Source: Parvibaculum lavamentivorans DS-1 (lineage in GTDB: Bacteria; Pseudomonadota; Alphaproteobacteria; Parvibaculales; Parvibaculaceae). From it: DNA of 64,000 bases. Positions 32,831-41,254 of this stretch are shown here, in pieces. Both the position numbers and the translations under genes were made by a program. The notes under the pieces are model-generated. The model did not search any database, was not told the origin of the DNA, and saw only the letters and a program-made list of their open reading frames with translations. How positions within the stretch are numbered: position 1 is the stretch's first letter; each line of letters starts with the position of its first letter. The stretch spans positions 2,339,001 to 2,403,000 of the forward strand of contig NC_009719.1 of the NCBI RefSeq assembly GCF_000017565.1, given 5' to 3'.

Positions 32831-33507
32831 AACGGGCAGGGGACAGCGAAGCGGCAAATGCGACCGTCCGCCGGATGGTGGAAGGTCAGTGTTTCCGCAT
32901 GCAGTTGCAGGCGGTCCGCAGCGGCAAAAGCTTCTCCCGTCGCATAGAAGCTGTCCCCAAGGATTGGATGGCCGAGGCTCAGCATGTGAACGCGCAACTG
33001 ATGCGACCGGCCGGTAAGCGGCGAGAGTCGCACCCGCGTCGCATTCTTTTCGCGCTCCACAACTTCCCAGTCGGTCTGCGCCGGTCGTCCGGCGTCCACA
33101 TCCACCATCTGCTTGGGCCGGTTCGGCCAGTGGCACGCAAGGGGCAGGTCCACCCGGCCGTATTCCTGCGCAAGCTGGCCCCACACGCGGGCCAGATAGG
33201 TTTTACGAATTTTCCGTCGTTCGAACTGCAATCCCAGATGCCGATGTGCTGCCGGGGTCATTGCCATGATGATGACACCCGAAGTATCCCGGTCCAACCG
33301 ATGGACGATGCGCGCGTTGGGAAATGTCGCGCGTGCGCGGCTCTCGAGACAGTCACTGTGCTCGACCGGCCTTCCAGCGACGCAGAGCAAGCCACTCTGC
33401 TTTGCCAACACAAGAATCTCGTCATCCTTGTGAAGAACCACGAGGTAGGGCTCCAAGGGAGGGGTGTAGGAGTAAGGGGCATCGCCCGGCATGGAAAAGG
33501 TGCTCAT
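32827..33507 (-). CDS. rluA: RluA family pseudouridine synthase
   Basis: A 226-residue single-domain pseudouridine synthase without an S4 domain. The catalytic motif is RIVHRLDRDTSGVIIMAMTPAAHRHL with the aspartate at about residue 72, then LTGRSHQLRVHMLSLGHPILGD. Length and HRLDRDTSG fit the RluA group, which modifies 23S rRNA position 746 and tRNA position 32 in E. coli. It is the second family member in this window after RluD. The slyX and GIY-YIG genes lie upstream on the same strand, 6 bp away. Confidence 0.87.
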   Translation of the reverse strand: MSTFSMPGDAPYSYTPPLEPYLVVLHKDDEILVLAKQSGLLCVAGRPVEHSDCLESRARATFPNARIVHRLDRDTSGVIIMAMTPAAHRHLGLQFERRKIRKTYLARVWGQLAQEYGRVDLPLACHWPNRPKQMVDVDAGRPAQTDWEVVEREKNATRVRLSPLTGRSHQLRVHMLSLGHPILGDSFYATGEAFAAADRLQLHAETLTFHHPADGRICRFAVPCPF

Positions 33508-33513
33508 GACGCG

Positions 33514-33735
33514 TCAGTAATGCGGCGGGGGCGGCTCATCGGTGGTTGAAGCATGGGCGCCTTCTTCCATCGCCTGCATGCGTCCAACCATGGCTTCAAG
33601 CCTGCGTTTGAGTTCGTCGATGGCATGCCATTGCCGCGTGATGACGTCGTTCAGATCTTCTATTGCCTTGTCCTGATGGATGAGCCGAACCTCCAACTCG
33701 TCAATCCTTGCGGCATGTGCGTCTTGAGCGGTCAT
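33514..33735 (-). CDS. slyX: SlyX family protein
   Basis: A 73-residue coiled-coil protein. The heptad-rich part DELEVRLIHQDKAIEDLNDVITRQWHAIDELKRRLE and the proline-rich end EPPPPHY are hallmarks of SlyX. The function is unknown. It overlaps the GIY-YIG gene by 4 nt and is followed closely by the RluA-like gene, so the three may form one operon. Confidence 0.9.
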   Translation of the reverse strand: MTAQDAHAARIDELEVRLIHQDKAIEDLNDVITRQWHAIDELKRRLEAMVGRMQAMEEGAHASTTDEPPPPHY

Positions 33736-34022
33736 GGATTCTGGTCTTCGTTCCTGGAAAGCGTCCGTCGAATGAGAATTCGTTTCGCGGCAGGAGACAA
33801 CTGCTTGATGGCGTATTCTGCTTTTGCCGCGGCAGCGCGATCAACGAAAGCTTGTTGGAAGACAAGCCGTTCAGGCCGATAGCTCCGCGTGAACTTCGCA
33901 CCCTTGCCGGACGCGTGAGCCTTATACCGCATCGGTACGTCGACTGTAATGCCTGTATAGAGCCGTCCACCGGTGCACTCGAGGATGTAAACGTACCATG
34001 GCTTCGGGGCGGCGGGTGGCAT
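33732..34022 (-). CDS. GIY-YIG nuclease family protein (UPF0213-like)
   Basis: A 96-residue protein containing a GIY-YIG fold: YVYILECTGGRLYTGITVDVPMRYKAH at residues about 9-36, with the Arg in RYKAH, followed by FTRSYRPERLVF and the Glu-bearing KAEYAIKQL. Small stand-alone members resemble UPF0213/YhbQ, which cut DNA or act in repair. It begins the putative three-gene operon with slyX and the RluA-like gene. Confidence 0.88.
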   Translation of the reverse strand: MPPAAPKPWYVYILECTGGRLYTGITVDVPMRYKAHASGKGAKFTRSYRPERLVFQQAFVDRAAAAKAEYAIKQLSPAAKRILIRRTLSRNEDQNP

Positions 34023-34297
34023 CTGTCTTTCCCGGAAATGACTGCTTGCCCGCCCAATGTGTTCCAGGTTTTGGGAACGGACCGGGGATGGCGCTAAGAA
34101 TCTACGCGCTGTTTGGAGGCCTTGTCATCTTCGGCTTAGGCAAGGTCCTCGACCGTTTATGCCGGTTTGCTATCAGGCGCTCGCATCATGGGCCAGGTGC
34201 CCCGTAACAGGAGGCAAGCCCAGCGGCGGCTGTCTCAATGTCACGGTGACGGGCGCCGCCAAAAGGTGTTAGATGCCCGCCAGTTGGCAGTATTGGC

Positions 34298-34906
34298 ATG
34301 ACAATGAAGAAAAGACGGAGCGGCGCGCTCAGGGGCCTTGCCCAGGTGGGTACGCGCAAAAAACCCGACGGAAGTTCATTCGGCGACGTTCTGGAGTCGC
34401 TGGGCGACCGCAGTTTCGGTTGGGGCTTTATGCTGGTCGGTTTCATGAACATGCTGCCGCTGCCGCCGGGCACCAACATGGTGTTAGGACTGCCGATCCT
34501 GTTCTTTGCGGTGCAGATGATCTTCGGAATGAAGGCCCTCTGGCTGCCGGGATTCATTACGAACCGGGTCATCGCGCGCAAGCGTTGGCGGGCCGGCGCT
34601 CTGACGGCGTTGCCCCTCGCGCGGCCCCTGTCCCGTCTCACGAGGGTGCGTCTCCTCAGTGTTTTTCAGGGCAAGGCGGAACGGCCGCTGGGATTGCTGC
34701 TGCTCGTTACAGGCATAGTGCTCTGCCTTCCCATTCCTCTTACCGGTTGGCTGCCCGCAATTTCACTCTTCGTTACCGGAGTTGGCCTTGTCGAGCACGA
34801 TGGCGCGATTGTCGGCCTGGGTATCGTCATCGCAATCGCCGCGATCGCTGTGGCCGTTGCGATGGTCTTTGCCATCTATTTCGGTATCAGCTACGCGGCG
34901 CAGTAG
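34298..34906 (+). CDS. exoD: ExoD family membrane protein
   Basis: A 202-residue inner-membrane protein. The N-terminal domain (GDVLESLGDRSFGWGFMLVGFMNMLPLPPGTNMVLGLPILFFAVQMIFG) is the ExoD signature. Four to five hydrophobic segments follow, the last two near 150-200. Rhizobial ExoD affects exopolysaccharide production and alkali tolerance; its mechanism is unknown. The ATG at 34298 is used; 34304 is two codons inside. No exopolysaccharide genes flank it. The 275-bp stretch before it holds no recognisable gene. Confidence 0.87.
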   Translation: MTMKKRRSGALRGLAQVGTRKKPDGSSFGDVLESLGDRSFGWGFMLVGFMNMLPLPPGTNMVLGLPILFFAVQMIFGMKALWLPGFITNRVIARKRWRAGALTALPLARPLSRLTRVRLLSVFQGKAERPLGLLLLVTGIVLCLPIPLTGWLPAISLFVTGVGLVEHDGAIVGLGIVIAIAAIAVAVAMVFAIYFGISYAAQ

Positions 34907-34911
34907 TAGCG

Positions 34912-35538
34912 TTATTTGCCGAGATCGTACTGGCCGCCGCGCTCTACGCCGCGCTTATAGGCGGGGCGCTCATGAATGTTTGCAAGGTAGCGGGTGAGAT
35001 TGGAAAAGTTCGCCAACAGCCCCAGCGATTTGGCGGCTTCAAGCGGGAAGCTCATCTGAATATCCGCTCCCGTCAGATTGTTCCCGACAAAAAATTCCTT
35101 GTTTCCGAGTGCTTCGTTCACATAACCAAAGTGGTTTTTGGTTTCGCTTTCGATACGAGGATGTAGCGGCGCCCCTGCTTCCCCCAGCCGCATCACGTAG
35201 AGCGAAAGCATGACCGGCAGCATGGCCGAGCCTTCCGCGTAGTGCATCCAGTGAAGATAGGGGGCAAAGTCCTGTGATTCTTCGGCAGGCATAAGCTTGT
35301 CGCGGCTATACTTTCGGATCAGGTACTCGACGATGGCGCCGGATTCGGCAACCGTATGTTTCCCATCCGTGACGACCGGTGATTTCCCCAGCGGGTGAAC
35401 CTTTTTCAGGCTCTCAGGGGCGAGGTTTGTGGTCGCGTCGCGCTGATAACTGGCAATGTCATAATCCAGGCCCAGTTCTTCCAGAAGCCAGAGGATGCGC
35501 TGCGAACGCGAGTTGTTCAGATGGTGCACGGTGATCAT
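34912..35538 (-). CDS. Glutathione S-transferase family protein
   Basis: A 208-residue GST with a thioredoxin-like N-terminal domain (ITVHHLNNSRSQRILWLLEELGLDYDI, with a Ser-rich active-site region at about 9-12) and a helical C-terminal domain after residue 90. The ESGAIVEYL motif binding the glutathione gamma-Glu is present. It resembles the beta/theta-like bacterial GSTs. The substrate is unknown. It lies tail to tail with exoD, 5 bp apart. Confidence 0.88.
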   Translation of the reverse strand: MITVHHLNNSRSQRILWLLEELGLDYDIASYQRDATTNLAPESLKKVHPLGKSPVVTDGKHTVAESGAIVEYLIRKYSRDKLMPAEESQDFAPYLHWMHYAEGSAMLPVMLSLYVMRLGEAGAPLHPRIESETKNHFGYVNEALGNKEFFVGNNLTGADIQMSFPLEAAKSLGLLANFSNLTRYLANIHERPAYKRGVERGGQYDLGK

Positions 35539-35674
35539 CGCGGGCCCTTGGTCGGAGGTTTAACGGAAAAATTCCGAGATTTGTTTTTGGTCGAGGCGTA
35601 TGATTAAGGCCATCACGCGCATCGATACCGGCGTCGGCAGTTCGCACCGGATCCGCGCTTTCGGGAGACCGATT

Positions 35675-35815
35675 GTGGCTAAAGGTCAGCAGAAGAGCAA
35701 CCGCGAGACGAAGAAACCAAAAGCGGACAAGAACAAGAAAAAATCCGGTGTGGCACCAGCTTCGCCTTTCGCGGATACCGCAAAGTCCGGCGCGTCGGGC
35801 AAGGGCAAGAAATAG
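35675..35815 (+). CDS. Small Lys-rich conserved protein
   Basis: A 46-residue basic protein, beginning with GTG at 35675 (GGGAG is about 9 nt upstream): AKGQQKSNRETKKPKADKNK, then a short hydrophobic-poor C-terminus rich in Ser, Gly and Lys. Very short proteins with the AKGQQ-SNRE-KKPK pattern recur in proteobacteria; none has a known role. A longer open frame to 35600 adds residues without that pattern. Confidence 0.68.
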   Translation: MAKGQQKSNRETKKPKADKNKKKSGVAPASPFADTAKSGASGKGKK

Positions 35816-35852
35816 TCTTTGGCCTTTTCAAAAGCGTACACGCCACACAGGC

Positions 35853-36833
35853 TTACAGAGCCCGTAATGCGTGTACGCTGAAAAGCTGCTTTTCGTCCAT
35901 CCAGACTTCAATTGGTTCGTAGCCAGCTTCGGCGGCGAGGGCGCGGAAGCTCGCAAGCCGGTATTTGTGCGAGCTTTCAGTGTGTATTGTTTCGCCTGCG
36001 GCGAAGCTGAAACGCTGCCCTCCCACTGTCACTTCCTGTCTCCGCTGGCTGACGAGATGCATTTCGATGCGTTCCAGATCGGCGTTCCACCTGGCTTCAT
36101 GACGGAACTGCGCCAGCTCGAACGATCCTCCGAGCTCCCTGTTTATACGTCTCAGCAGGTTCAGGTTGAATGAAGCGGTTACGCCGGCGGCATCGTCATA
36201 GGCGTCGCGCAGAACGTCTATGTTCTTTACGAGGTCTGCACCGACGATCATTACTGAACCGCTGCCGAGCAGGCCTCGCGCACCGGCCAGAAAGCTCACG
36301 GCCTCTTCGCGGGTGAAATTTCCGATTGTGGACCCGGGAAAGAAGCCTGCCGTTGCCTTGTATGAAATTCCCGGAAGGTCGGGCAGGGAGAAGGGGGCTG
36401 TATAGTCCGCACAGACGGGGGCAATGCACAAATCGGGAAAGGTTTGCGCCAAATCCGCATTGGCGGCGATCAAATGCTCTCGCGAAATATCGACGGGAAG
36501 ATAGGCGGACGGCTTTTCGAGAGCTTGCAGCAGGAGACGAATCTTCATGCCCGCTCCGGAACCGAACTCGACGAGCCTTAGCTCCGGACCGATGAGGGCG
36601 GCGATGTCCCGCGCGTGCTGCTCCAGGATCTGGCGCTCGGTCCGCGTTGGATAATATTCCGGCAAGTCGCAAATATCGTCGAAGATTTGCGATCCTCTGC
36701 GGTCATAGAGAAATTTGCAGGGCAGCGTCTTTCGAGACGCCGACAGCCCCTCGATCACGCTGGCGCGGAACTCCTCCAACGACGGCTCAAGGTCCTGAAG
36801 TTCCTCCAGCTTCGTTTCGCTGCTCTTGCTCAT
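35853..36833 (-). CDS. egtD: L-histidine N-alpha-methyltransferase EgtD
   Basis: A 326-residue SAM-dependent enzyme that adds three methyls to histidine to form hercynine. The N-terminal part contains [34 protein letters not shown], a hallmark of EgtD, and the SAM region [16 protein letters not shown]. The histidine-binding end includes [10 protein letters not shown] and [10 protein letters not shown]. Start ATG at 36833 overlaps the egtB stop (ATGA). Its partner EgtB is in front. Together they make ergothioneine via a two-gene route; no EgtC or EgtE is near, as in many proteobacterial clusters. Confidence 0.93.
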   Translation of the reverse strand: MSKSSETKLEELQDLEPSLEEFRASVIEGLSASRKTLPCKFLYDRRGSQIFDDICDLPEYYPTRTERQILEQHARDIAALIGPELRLVEFGSGAGMKIRLLLQALEKPSAYLPVDISREHLIAANADLAQTFPDLCIAPVCADYTAPFSLPDLPGISYKATAGFFPGSTIGNFTREEAVSFLAGARGLLGSGSVMIVGADLVKNIDVLRDAYDDAAGVTASFNLNLLRRINRELGGSFELAQFRHEARWNADLERIEMHLVSQRRQEVTVGGQRFSFAAGETIHTESSHKYRLASFRALAAEAGYEPIEVWMDEKQLFSVHALRAL

Positions 36834-38122
36834 ATGTCCTCCGCCAGCCGGAACCCGCTGAATTGCCATCGCGCGGCGGGTCCGAAAAAATTCCTGTAGG
36901 TGAGACGCTCGTGGCCGGGCGGTGTTGCACAGGAGCGTCCGCGCAGCACCATCTGGTTGACCATGAACTTGCCGTTGTATTCACCAACCGCACCTTTGGC
37001 TGGACGAAACGCGGGGTAGGGCAGGTAGGCGCTTCCGGTCCATTCCCACACGTCCTGAGAAAAACCGGAGGCCAATGGGCGGGGGTGCGGGTTCAGGGCC
37101 GGCGTCTGGCCGTTGGAAGAGAAGTGCATTCTTGCGGCGACCTCCCATTCGGCTTCCGTCGGCAGGCGTTTGCCAGCCCATGAAGCGTAGGCGGCAGCCT
37201 CATAAAAGCTGACGTGAGCAACAGGCTCGTCTTCCCTTACGGGGCGGCGTCCGTGCAGGGTGTAAGTCATCCACACGGCGCCTTCCTTCTCCCAATAGGC
37301 GGGGCTGTCCCAGCCGTTCGCCTTGACCGCCTCCCAACCATCCGAAAGCCAGAGCTCCGACCGGCTGTAGCCGCCATCGGCAATGAAATCGAGATATTCA
37401 CCTACGCTGACAGGACGGCTTGCTATCCGCGCATCGTGAAGGAAGACGCTATGTGCGGGGCCCTCATTGTCGAAGGCAAACGAGCCGCCGGCATGGCCGA
37501 TCGAATGGACGCCGGCGGGGATTTCATATTCCTGTTGCCTGGGCGCAGCATCGTTCGCGGCGGGCGCACGTTCGGATGGCAGATAGACGGGCCAAGTCCG
37601 GTTGCGCGAAAATGCATGCTTGATGTCCGTCAGCAGCAATTCCTGATGCTGTTGTTCGTGGTTGAGGCCAAGCTCGATGAGACCGCAGACTTCCTCCGGA
37701 TGGCTGTCGATAAATTGCAACATGGCTTCGTCGACATGAGCGCGATAGCGGCCGATTTCGTTCGTATCCGGTCTTGTGAGCATTCCCCGCTCGGCACGCG
37801 GATGCCGTTCGCCGACCGCCTCGTAATAGGAATTGAAAAGATAATTATAGTCGTCGTTGAAGACGACGTAGCCAGCGGCGTGAGGCTGCAGAAGAAAGGT
37901 CTCAAAGAACCAGGTCGTATGCGCGCGATGCCATTTTGTGGGGCTGGCTTCGACCATCGACTGTATGGTCTGGTCTTCGGCGCTCAGCGGTTCGGCCAAT
38001 GCTTCTGTCGTATTGCGGACGGAGAGGTATCGTTCCTTCAGCTCCGTGAATTTCTCCGCTCCGGCGAAAGATGGCGTTCGTTTGCCTGGATTTCCGCTCG
38101 GACGGCCAATGGAATTCTCCAT
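36830..38122 (-). CDS. egtB: Ergothioneine biosynthesis sulfoxide synthase EgtB
   Basis: A 430-residue nonheme iron enzyme that joins hercynine with a thiol and oxygen. The N-terminal DinB domain carries iron ligands: H68 in [11 protein letters not shown] and HEQQHQE at about 155-161, with both histidines and the following Glu intact. The C-terminal formylglycine-synthase fold runs from about 200, with [15 protein letters not shown] and [10 protein letters not shown]. The absence of a C-terminal methyltransferase domain and the separate egtD fit standard EgtB. It leads the egtB-egtD operon. Confidence 0.94.
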   Translation of the reverse strand: MENSIGRPSGNPGKRTPSFAGAEKFTELKERYLSVRNTTEALAEPLSAEDQTIQSMVEASPTKWHRAHTTWFFETFLLQPHAAGYVVFNDDYNYLFNSYYEAVGERHPRAERGMLTRPDTNEIGRYRAHVDEAMLQFIDSHPEEVCGLIELGLNHEQQHQELLLTDIKHAFSRNRTWPVYLPSERAPAANDAAPRQQEYEIPAGVHSIGHAGGSFAFDNEGPAHSVFLHDARIASRPVSVGEYLDFIADGGYSRSELWLSDGWEAVKANGWDSPAYWEKEGAVWMTYTLHGRRPVREDEPVAHVSFYEAAAYASWAGKRLPTEAEWEVAARMHFSSNGQTPALNPHPRPLASGFSQDVWEWTGSAYLPYPAFRPAKGAVGEYNGKFMVNQMVLRGRSCATPPGHERLTYRNFFGPAARWQFSGFRLAEDI

Positions 38123-38261
38123 GCGGGAGCCTCTTTATCTTCGTGTAACAAATCGTAACTCACGCCACCATGTAAGGTTCCCTGCCATAATCTTGAAGGG
38201 CCAAAGAACGAACCAAGCCAAGTGCCATCGTTCACGCCGATGAGCTATCGCTCAAAAGAAA

Positions 38262-38285
38262 ATGGCCGGGTCGAGGCCCGGCCAT
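38262..38285 (-). terminator. Terminator of cspA
   Basis: Arms ATGGCCGGG/CCCGGCCAT form a hairpin with a 6-nt loop. On the minus strand it is followed by TTTTCTTTT. It lies 24 bp after the cspA stop. Confidence 0.85.
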
Positions 38286-38309
38286 CCCAATTTCGCGGGT
38301 AGGTAAAAT

Positions 38310-38513
38310 TCAGGCGACTGTGAGATTTGCCGCCGAGGTCTTGCCCTTTTCGGTCACAAGCTCGTAGTTGATTTTCTGGCCTTCGTTCAGCGTGCTCATT
38401 CCCGCGCGCTCAACGGCGCTGATATGCACGAACACATCGCGACCGCCATCGGAGGGCTGGATAAAGCCGTAGCCCTTCTGCGTGTTGAACCACTTAACAA
38501 CACCTGTAGCCAT
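38310..38513 (-). CDS. cspA: Cold-shock protein
   Basis: A 67-residue single cold-shock domain with RNP1 KGYGFIQP and RNP2 VFVHIS motifs, nucleic-acid-binding aromatic residues and the usual length. CspA-type proteins act as RNA chaperones. The ATG at 38513 is chosen because the family starts with MATGVVKWFN; a longer frame is not conserved. The 237-bp region before it may include a long leader of the kind seen in cold-shock genes, but no structure was verified. Confidence 0.95.
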   Translation of the reverse strand: MATGVVKWFNTQKGYGFIQPSDGGRDVFVHISAVERAGMSTLNEGQKINYELVTEKGKTSAANLTVA

Positions 38514-38750
38514 TTCTAAGTCTCCTGACGCACTTACATGCGTGATTGACCGCGCGCCCATCGCGCGGCGTTGCACAACCTCGTTTTGGAGTCTTGAAAG
38601 GCCCTGAGGGCGAAGCAGCCAAGGCAGGCCAAAATATAGATTGCACAGAAAGACAACAGGATAAAAAACCGCAAGTCAATCCATTTGTCCGACGTTCTGT
38701 TCAGGGACAATATCGTGATGAGCTGGCATTTTTTGGCGAATTCTGCCCGC

Positions 38751-39200
38751 TCAACTGCGGCCGCGCAGCTTTTCATGCACGGCGTCGAGAGCGCGATCGA
38801 TTGCTTCCTTGGCGCTTGCGGTAAGGCCGCCGCGTTCGTACTGGCGCTTCACCAGTTCTTCGAGCCGGTACACAAGGCCGTCGACGCTCTCGCCCTCCCG
38901 CTTGATGGCGAAATCGGGCGGAGGAACGCGATCTGCGTCTCCGTATTTATTGATCCAGTCTTCGACGCGTCTTGCGGCATGGAGAGTGTCGTAAAACTGC
39001 CGTCCTGTTTCGCCCTCCCGATTGAAAAGCGAAATGACGGCAGCGCCGAGAGAGACGGGGCTAAGCAGAATATCCTTCACACTGTCGAGTACGAGCTTGC
39101 CCTGAAAAACAGCGACGTCGCGCAGCAACACCCATCGCGTCACGGATGGTTCATTGGTCCGATGGTTGTCTTGATGCAATCCGTCGCGGTGCGCTGTCAT
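38751..39200 (-). CDS. Uncharacterised soluble protein
   Basis: A 149-residue protein with no family recognised. It begins with a basic and polar N-terminus, followed by LLRDVAVFQGKLVLDSVKDILLSPVSLGAAVISLF, an amphipathic helix-rich stretch, and ends with ETIDRAL-like KEAIDRALDAVHEKLRGRS. Segments such as ETGRQFYDTLHAARRVEDWINKYG suggest a helical bundle. Coding support comes from codon choice and lack of conflicting genes. A second unknown gene lies 24 bp upstream on the same strand. Confidence 0.65.
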   Translation of the reverse strand: MTAHRDGLHQDNHRTNEPSVTRWVLLRDVAVFQGKLVLDSVKDILLSPVSLGAAVISLFNREGETGRQFYDTLHAARRVEDWINKYGDADRVPPPDFAIKREGESVDGLVYRLEELVKRQYERGGLTASAKEAIDRALDAVHEKLRGRS

Positions 39201-39224
39201 GGTTTCGCTCCCGCTGGAGCTGCC

Positions 39225-39464
39225 CTATTTTTCGATGTTCTTCCGAACGAACGTCACGGCATAGAAAAGTTCGCCTTCGAAGAGGTCCTTCGGCGCGCCC
39301 ATGCCTTCGATCATCTGGAACTTGCGCTGAACGATCTGGCCTTCCATACGATAGCCCTTCTCGCTCATGTTCCGCCGGTGGAATTCCATTGCGGCAGGTG
39401 TGAAGTCGCGCGCGAGTACGGTAATGCGCTCGGGCAGGTCGCTCGTGCTGGTCTCGTCGGCCAT
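39225..39464 (-). CDS. Uncharacterised small protein
   Basis: A protein of 79 residues. No family is recognised with certainty. Sequence segments AAMEFHRRNMSEKGYRMEGQIVQRKFQMIEG and ELFYAVTFVRKN give a short strand-helix-strand pattern similar to DUF4177-like domains. An ATG at 39485 adds seven residues; the ATG at 39464 is preceded by AGAGAGA. It lies 24 bp before the preceding unknown gene and could be cotranscribed with it. Confidence 0.6.
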   Translation of the reverse strand: MADETSTSDLPERITVLARDFTPAAMEFHRRNMSEKGYRMEGQIVQRKFQMIEGMGAPKDLFEGELFYAVTFVRKNIEK

Positions 39465-39566
39465 CGGTCTCTCTAGCTCGTTCATTCGACTGGAAGCCGG
39501 AATCTCCGGCGGGTGGGCGCAGTATGGGGCGGAGGCCGGAGCTTGTCGATAGGCGCTCTCGTTTGC

Positions 39567-40568
39567 CTATAGCAGGGGTTGTGGGGGCTGCGTAAAGGAG
39601 GCGACAAGCAGCATCATCCCGAACAGCAATATTACCGAGCCTCCTGCTATTTTGAGGCCCCGCTCGACACGCCGGGCCCAGGGACTATCCACTCCACCGG
39701 CGAAACGAAGCGCCAGCCGTTTGGAAAATACGGTCATGAGCGCCAAGGCGGAAACGGTAATGGCAGTGCCTACCGACATCACAATGGCGGACATAACACC
39801 TATGGAAAAAGCCCCCTGCGTTACCGCGAAAAGCAGCACGAGAATAGCGCCTGTGCACGGCCTCAGGCCGACTGAAAGGATCATGGCCGCCATGCCGCGA
39901 ACACCCTTTCGTTTTGCTGCCCGAATGTCGGCAGGTGTCGGGATATGCGCGTGATCATGCTCGTGAGTGTCATGGTCATGGTCATGATGGACATGGCCAT
40001 GCTCATGATGATTCTCGCCCCGAAAGGCACGCCAGAGCAGCCACGCACCGACGCCGGCTATGAGCGCAAAACTGGCACGCTCGATCAGCGGAACCATGTC
40101 GGTTGTCGCGCGGTGGCTGAAGCCGAGAATGACGGCGAGGATGCCGACCGCGAGGATCGCAGTGGCTGCTTGCGCGAGGGCGGAGAGAAAGGCGATCAGA
40201 ATGCCGCGCTTCACCTCGCGCTCATCGGCCAGGATGTATGAGGACACAATGACCTTTCCGTGACCGGGGCCGGCGGCATGAAAAATGCCATAGAGAAAGG
40301 AAATGGACACAAGGCCCCAAACGGCGGTGAAGGACTGCTGCAGGTTGACCGCGCGCAAGGCGGCCGCCATCGCGCGATAATATTCCTGCTGCATGGTCAT
40401 GATATAATGCGCGGCACCGCTGAAAATGCCGGTGCCAGGCGAAGCTGCCGCTTGCTCCCCCGGGAGGGTGAGGGGATTCTGGGCAACGGAAATTTCCGGG
40501 ATTGCCGTGAATGCCAAGGTGAGCAACAGCAGGGTCATGGCAGATGACCACCGTGGAACGCTTTTCAT
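39567..40568 (-). CDS. NicO/RcnA-like nickel/cobalt transporter
   Basis: A 333-residue membrane protein with about six membrane segments. The hallmark FHAAGPGHGKVIVSSYIL lies near residues 98-115. A His/Asp-rich cytoplasmic loop (HHEHGHVHHDHDHDTHEHDHAH) is inserted in the middle. The C-terminal half has SVGLRPCTGAILVLLFAVTQG. RcnA/NicO proteins export or import Ni/Co. The ATG at 40568 overlaps the stop of the DUF1007 gene (ATGA). NicO and DUF1007 genes are often paired, suggesting a metal complex. Confidence 0.88.
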   Translation of the reverse strand: MKSVPRWSSAMTLLLLTLAFTAIPEISVAQNPLTLPGEQAAASPGTGIFSGAAHYIMTMQQEYYRAMAAALRAVNLQQSFTAVWGLVSISFLYGIFHAAGPGHGKVIVSSYILADEREVKRGILIAFLSALAQAATAILAVGILAVILGFSHRATTDMVPLIERASFALIAGVGAWLLWRAFRGENHHEHGHVHHDHDHDTHEHDHAHIPTPADIRAAKRKGVRGMAAMILSVGLRPCTGAILVLLFAVTQGAFSIGVMSAIVMSVGTAITVSALALMTVFSKRLALRFAGGVDSPWARRVERGLKIAGGSVILLFGMMLLVASFTQPPQPLL

Positions 40569-41239
40569 GTCTTTGCGGTGCATGTCACAGCGGCAGTGGT
40601 GGCGAAGTAGGCGCCCAGTTGAGACGAGGGATTCACGAAGGCGCTTTCCGGTAACGTCGTCCAGACGTTTTCCTGATCCGGAACCTCCGTCGTCAGGGTG
40701 CATCCGTCGTGAGGTCCGCTCATTCTTATCGGATCTTCCTTCACATAGTCGATCGAGATGTAATAGGAAGGATCGTAGACGCGGAATTTTACCGGAGAGG
40801 CTGCAGTCGCGACGCGCGGCTTCTCGAGCGGTACGATGAACGCGAGCGTCAGGCGTCCGCTCTCATTGTCCCATGTGGATTTTCCATCGCGGGCGGTGCC
40901 GGTTTTCACCGCCGCGCCATCCGCCGTTATTTCCACGAAGTAGTTGTACTCCGCCAAGTTCTCGAGATTCACTTTTGTCAGCCCGGCCAGTAAGCTTTCC
41001 TCATAAGTGCCATTCTTTTTTTCCGCCCCTTCAACGGCGAAGGCCGAGTAGAACTCGTCGAATGTCCACCTGACTTCGATCGCGGCGATGCGGCCTTCTT
41101 CGTCGAACTGGAGGGCAGTCACCATGTCGATCCAGACATGAGGATGGGCCGAAGCAGGCGGAATCGGCGCAAGACACGCCGCCAATACGAAAAGCATTGT
41201 GCGAAGTGTCGAGATGCCGGTACGCCTGTTTCGCTTCAT
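40565..41239 (-). CDS. DUF1007 family periplasmic protein
   Basis: A 224-residue secreted protein. The signal peptide (residues about 1-31) ends PPASAHPHVWIDM, and the HPHVW motif after the cleavage site is typical of DUF1007. The core has RWTFDEFYSAF and YYISIDYVKEDPI. DUF1007 proteins accompany NicO/RcnA-like transporters and may bind the metal in the periplasm. It overlaps the NicO gene by 4 nt in one operon. Confidence 0.86.
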   Translation of the reverse strand: MKRNRRTGISTLRTMLFVLAACLAPIPPASAHPHVWIDMVTALQFDEEGRIAAIEVRWTFDEFYSAFAVEGAEKKNGTYEESLLAGLTKVNLENLAEYNYFVEITADGAAVKTGTARDGKSTWDNESGRLTLAFIVPLEKPRVATAASPVKFRVYDPSYYISIDYVKEDPIRMSGPHDGCTLTTEVPDQENVWTTLPESAFVNPSSQLGAYFATTAAVTCTAKT

Positions 41240-41254
41240 TTTGCCGCTTTCGGG

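Noticed and set aside
38534-38776. Possible small one-span membrane protein upstream of cspA
   Set aside because: It overlaps the end of the preceding gene and the cspA leader, has no good start site, and only one hydrophobic stretch supports it.
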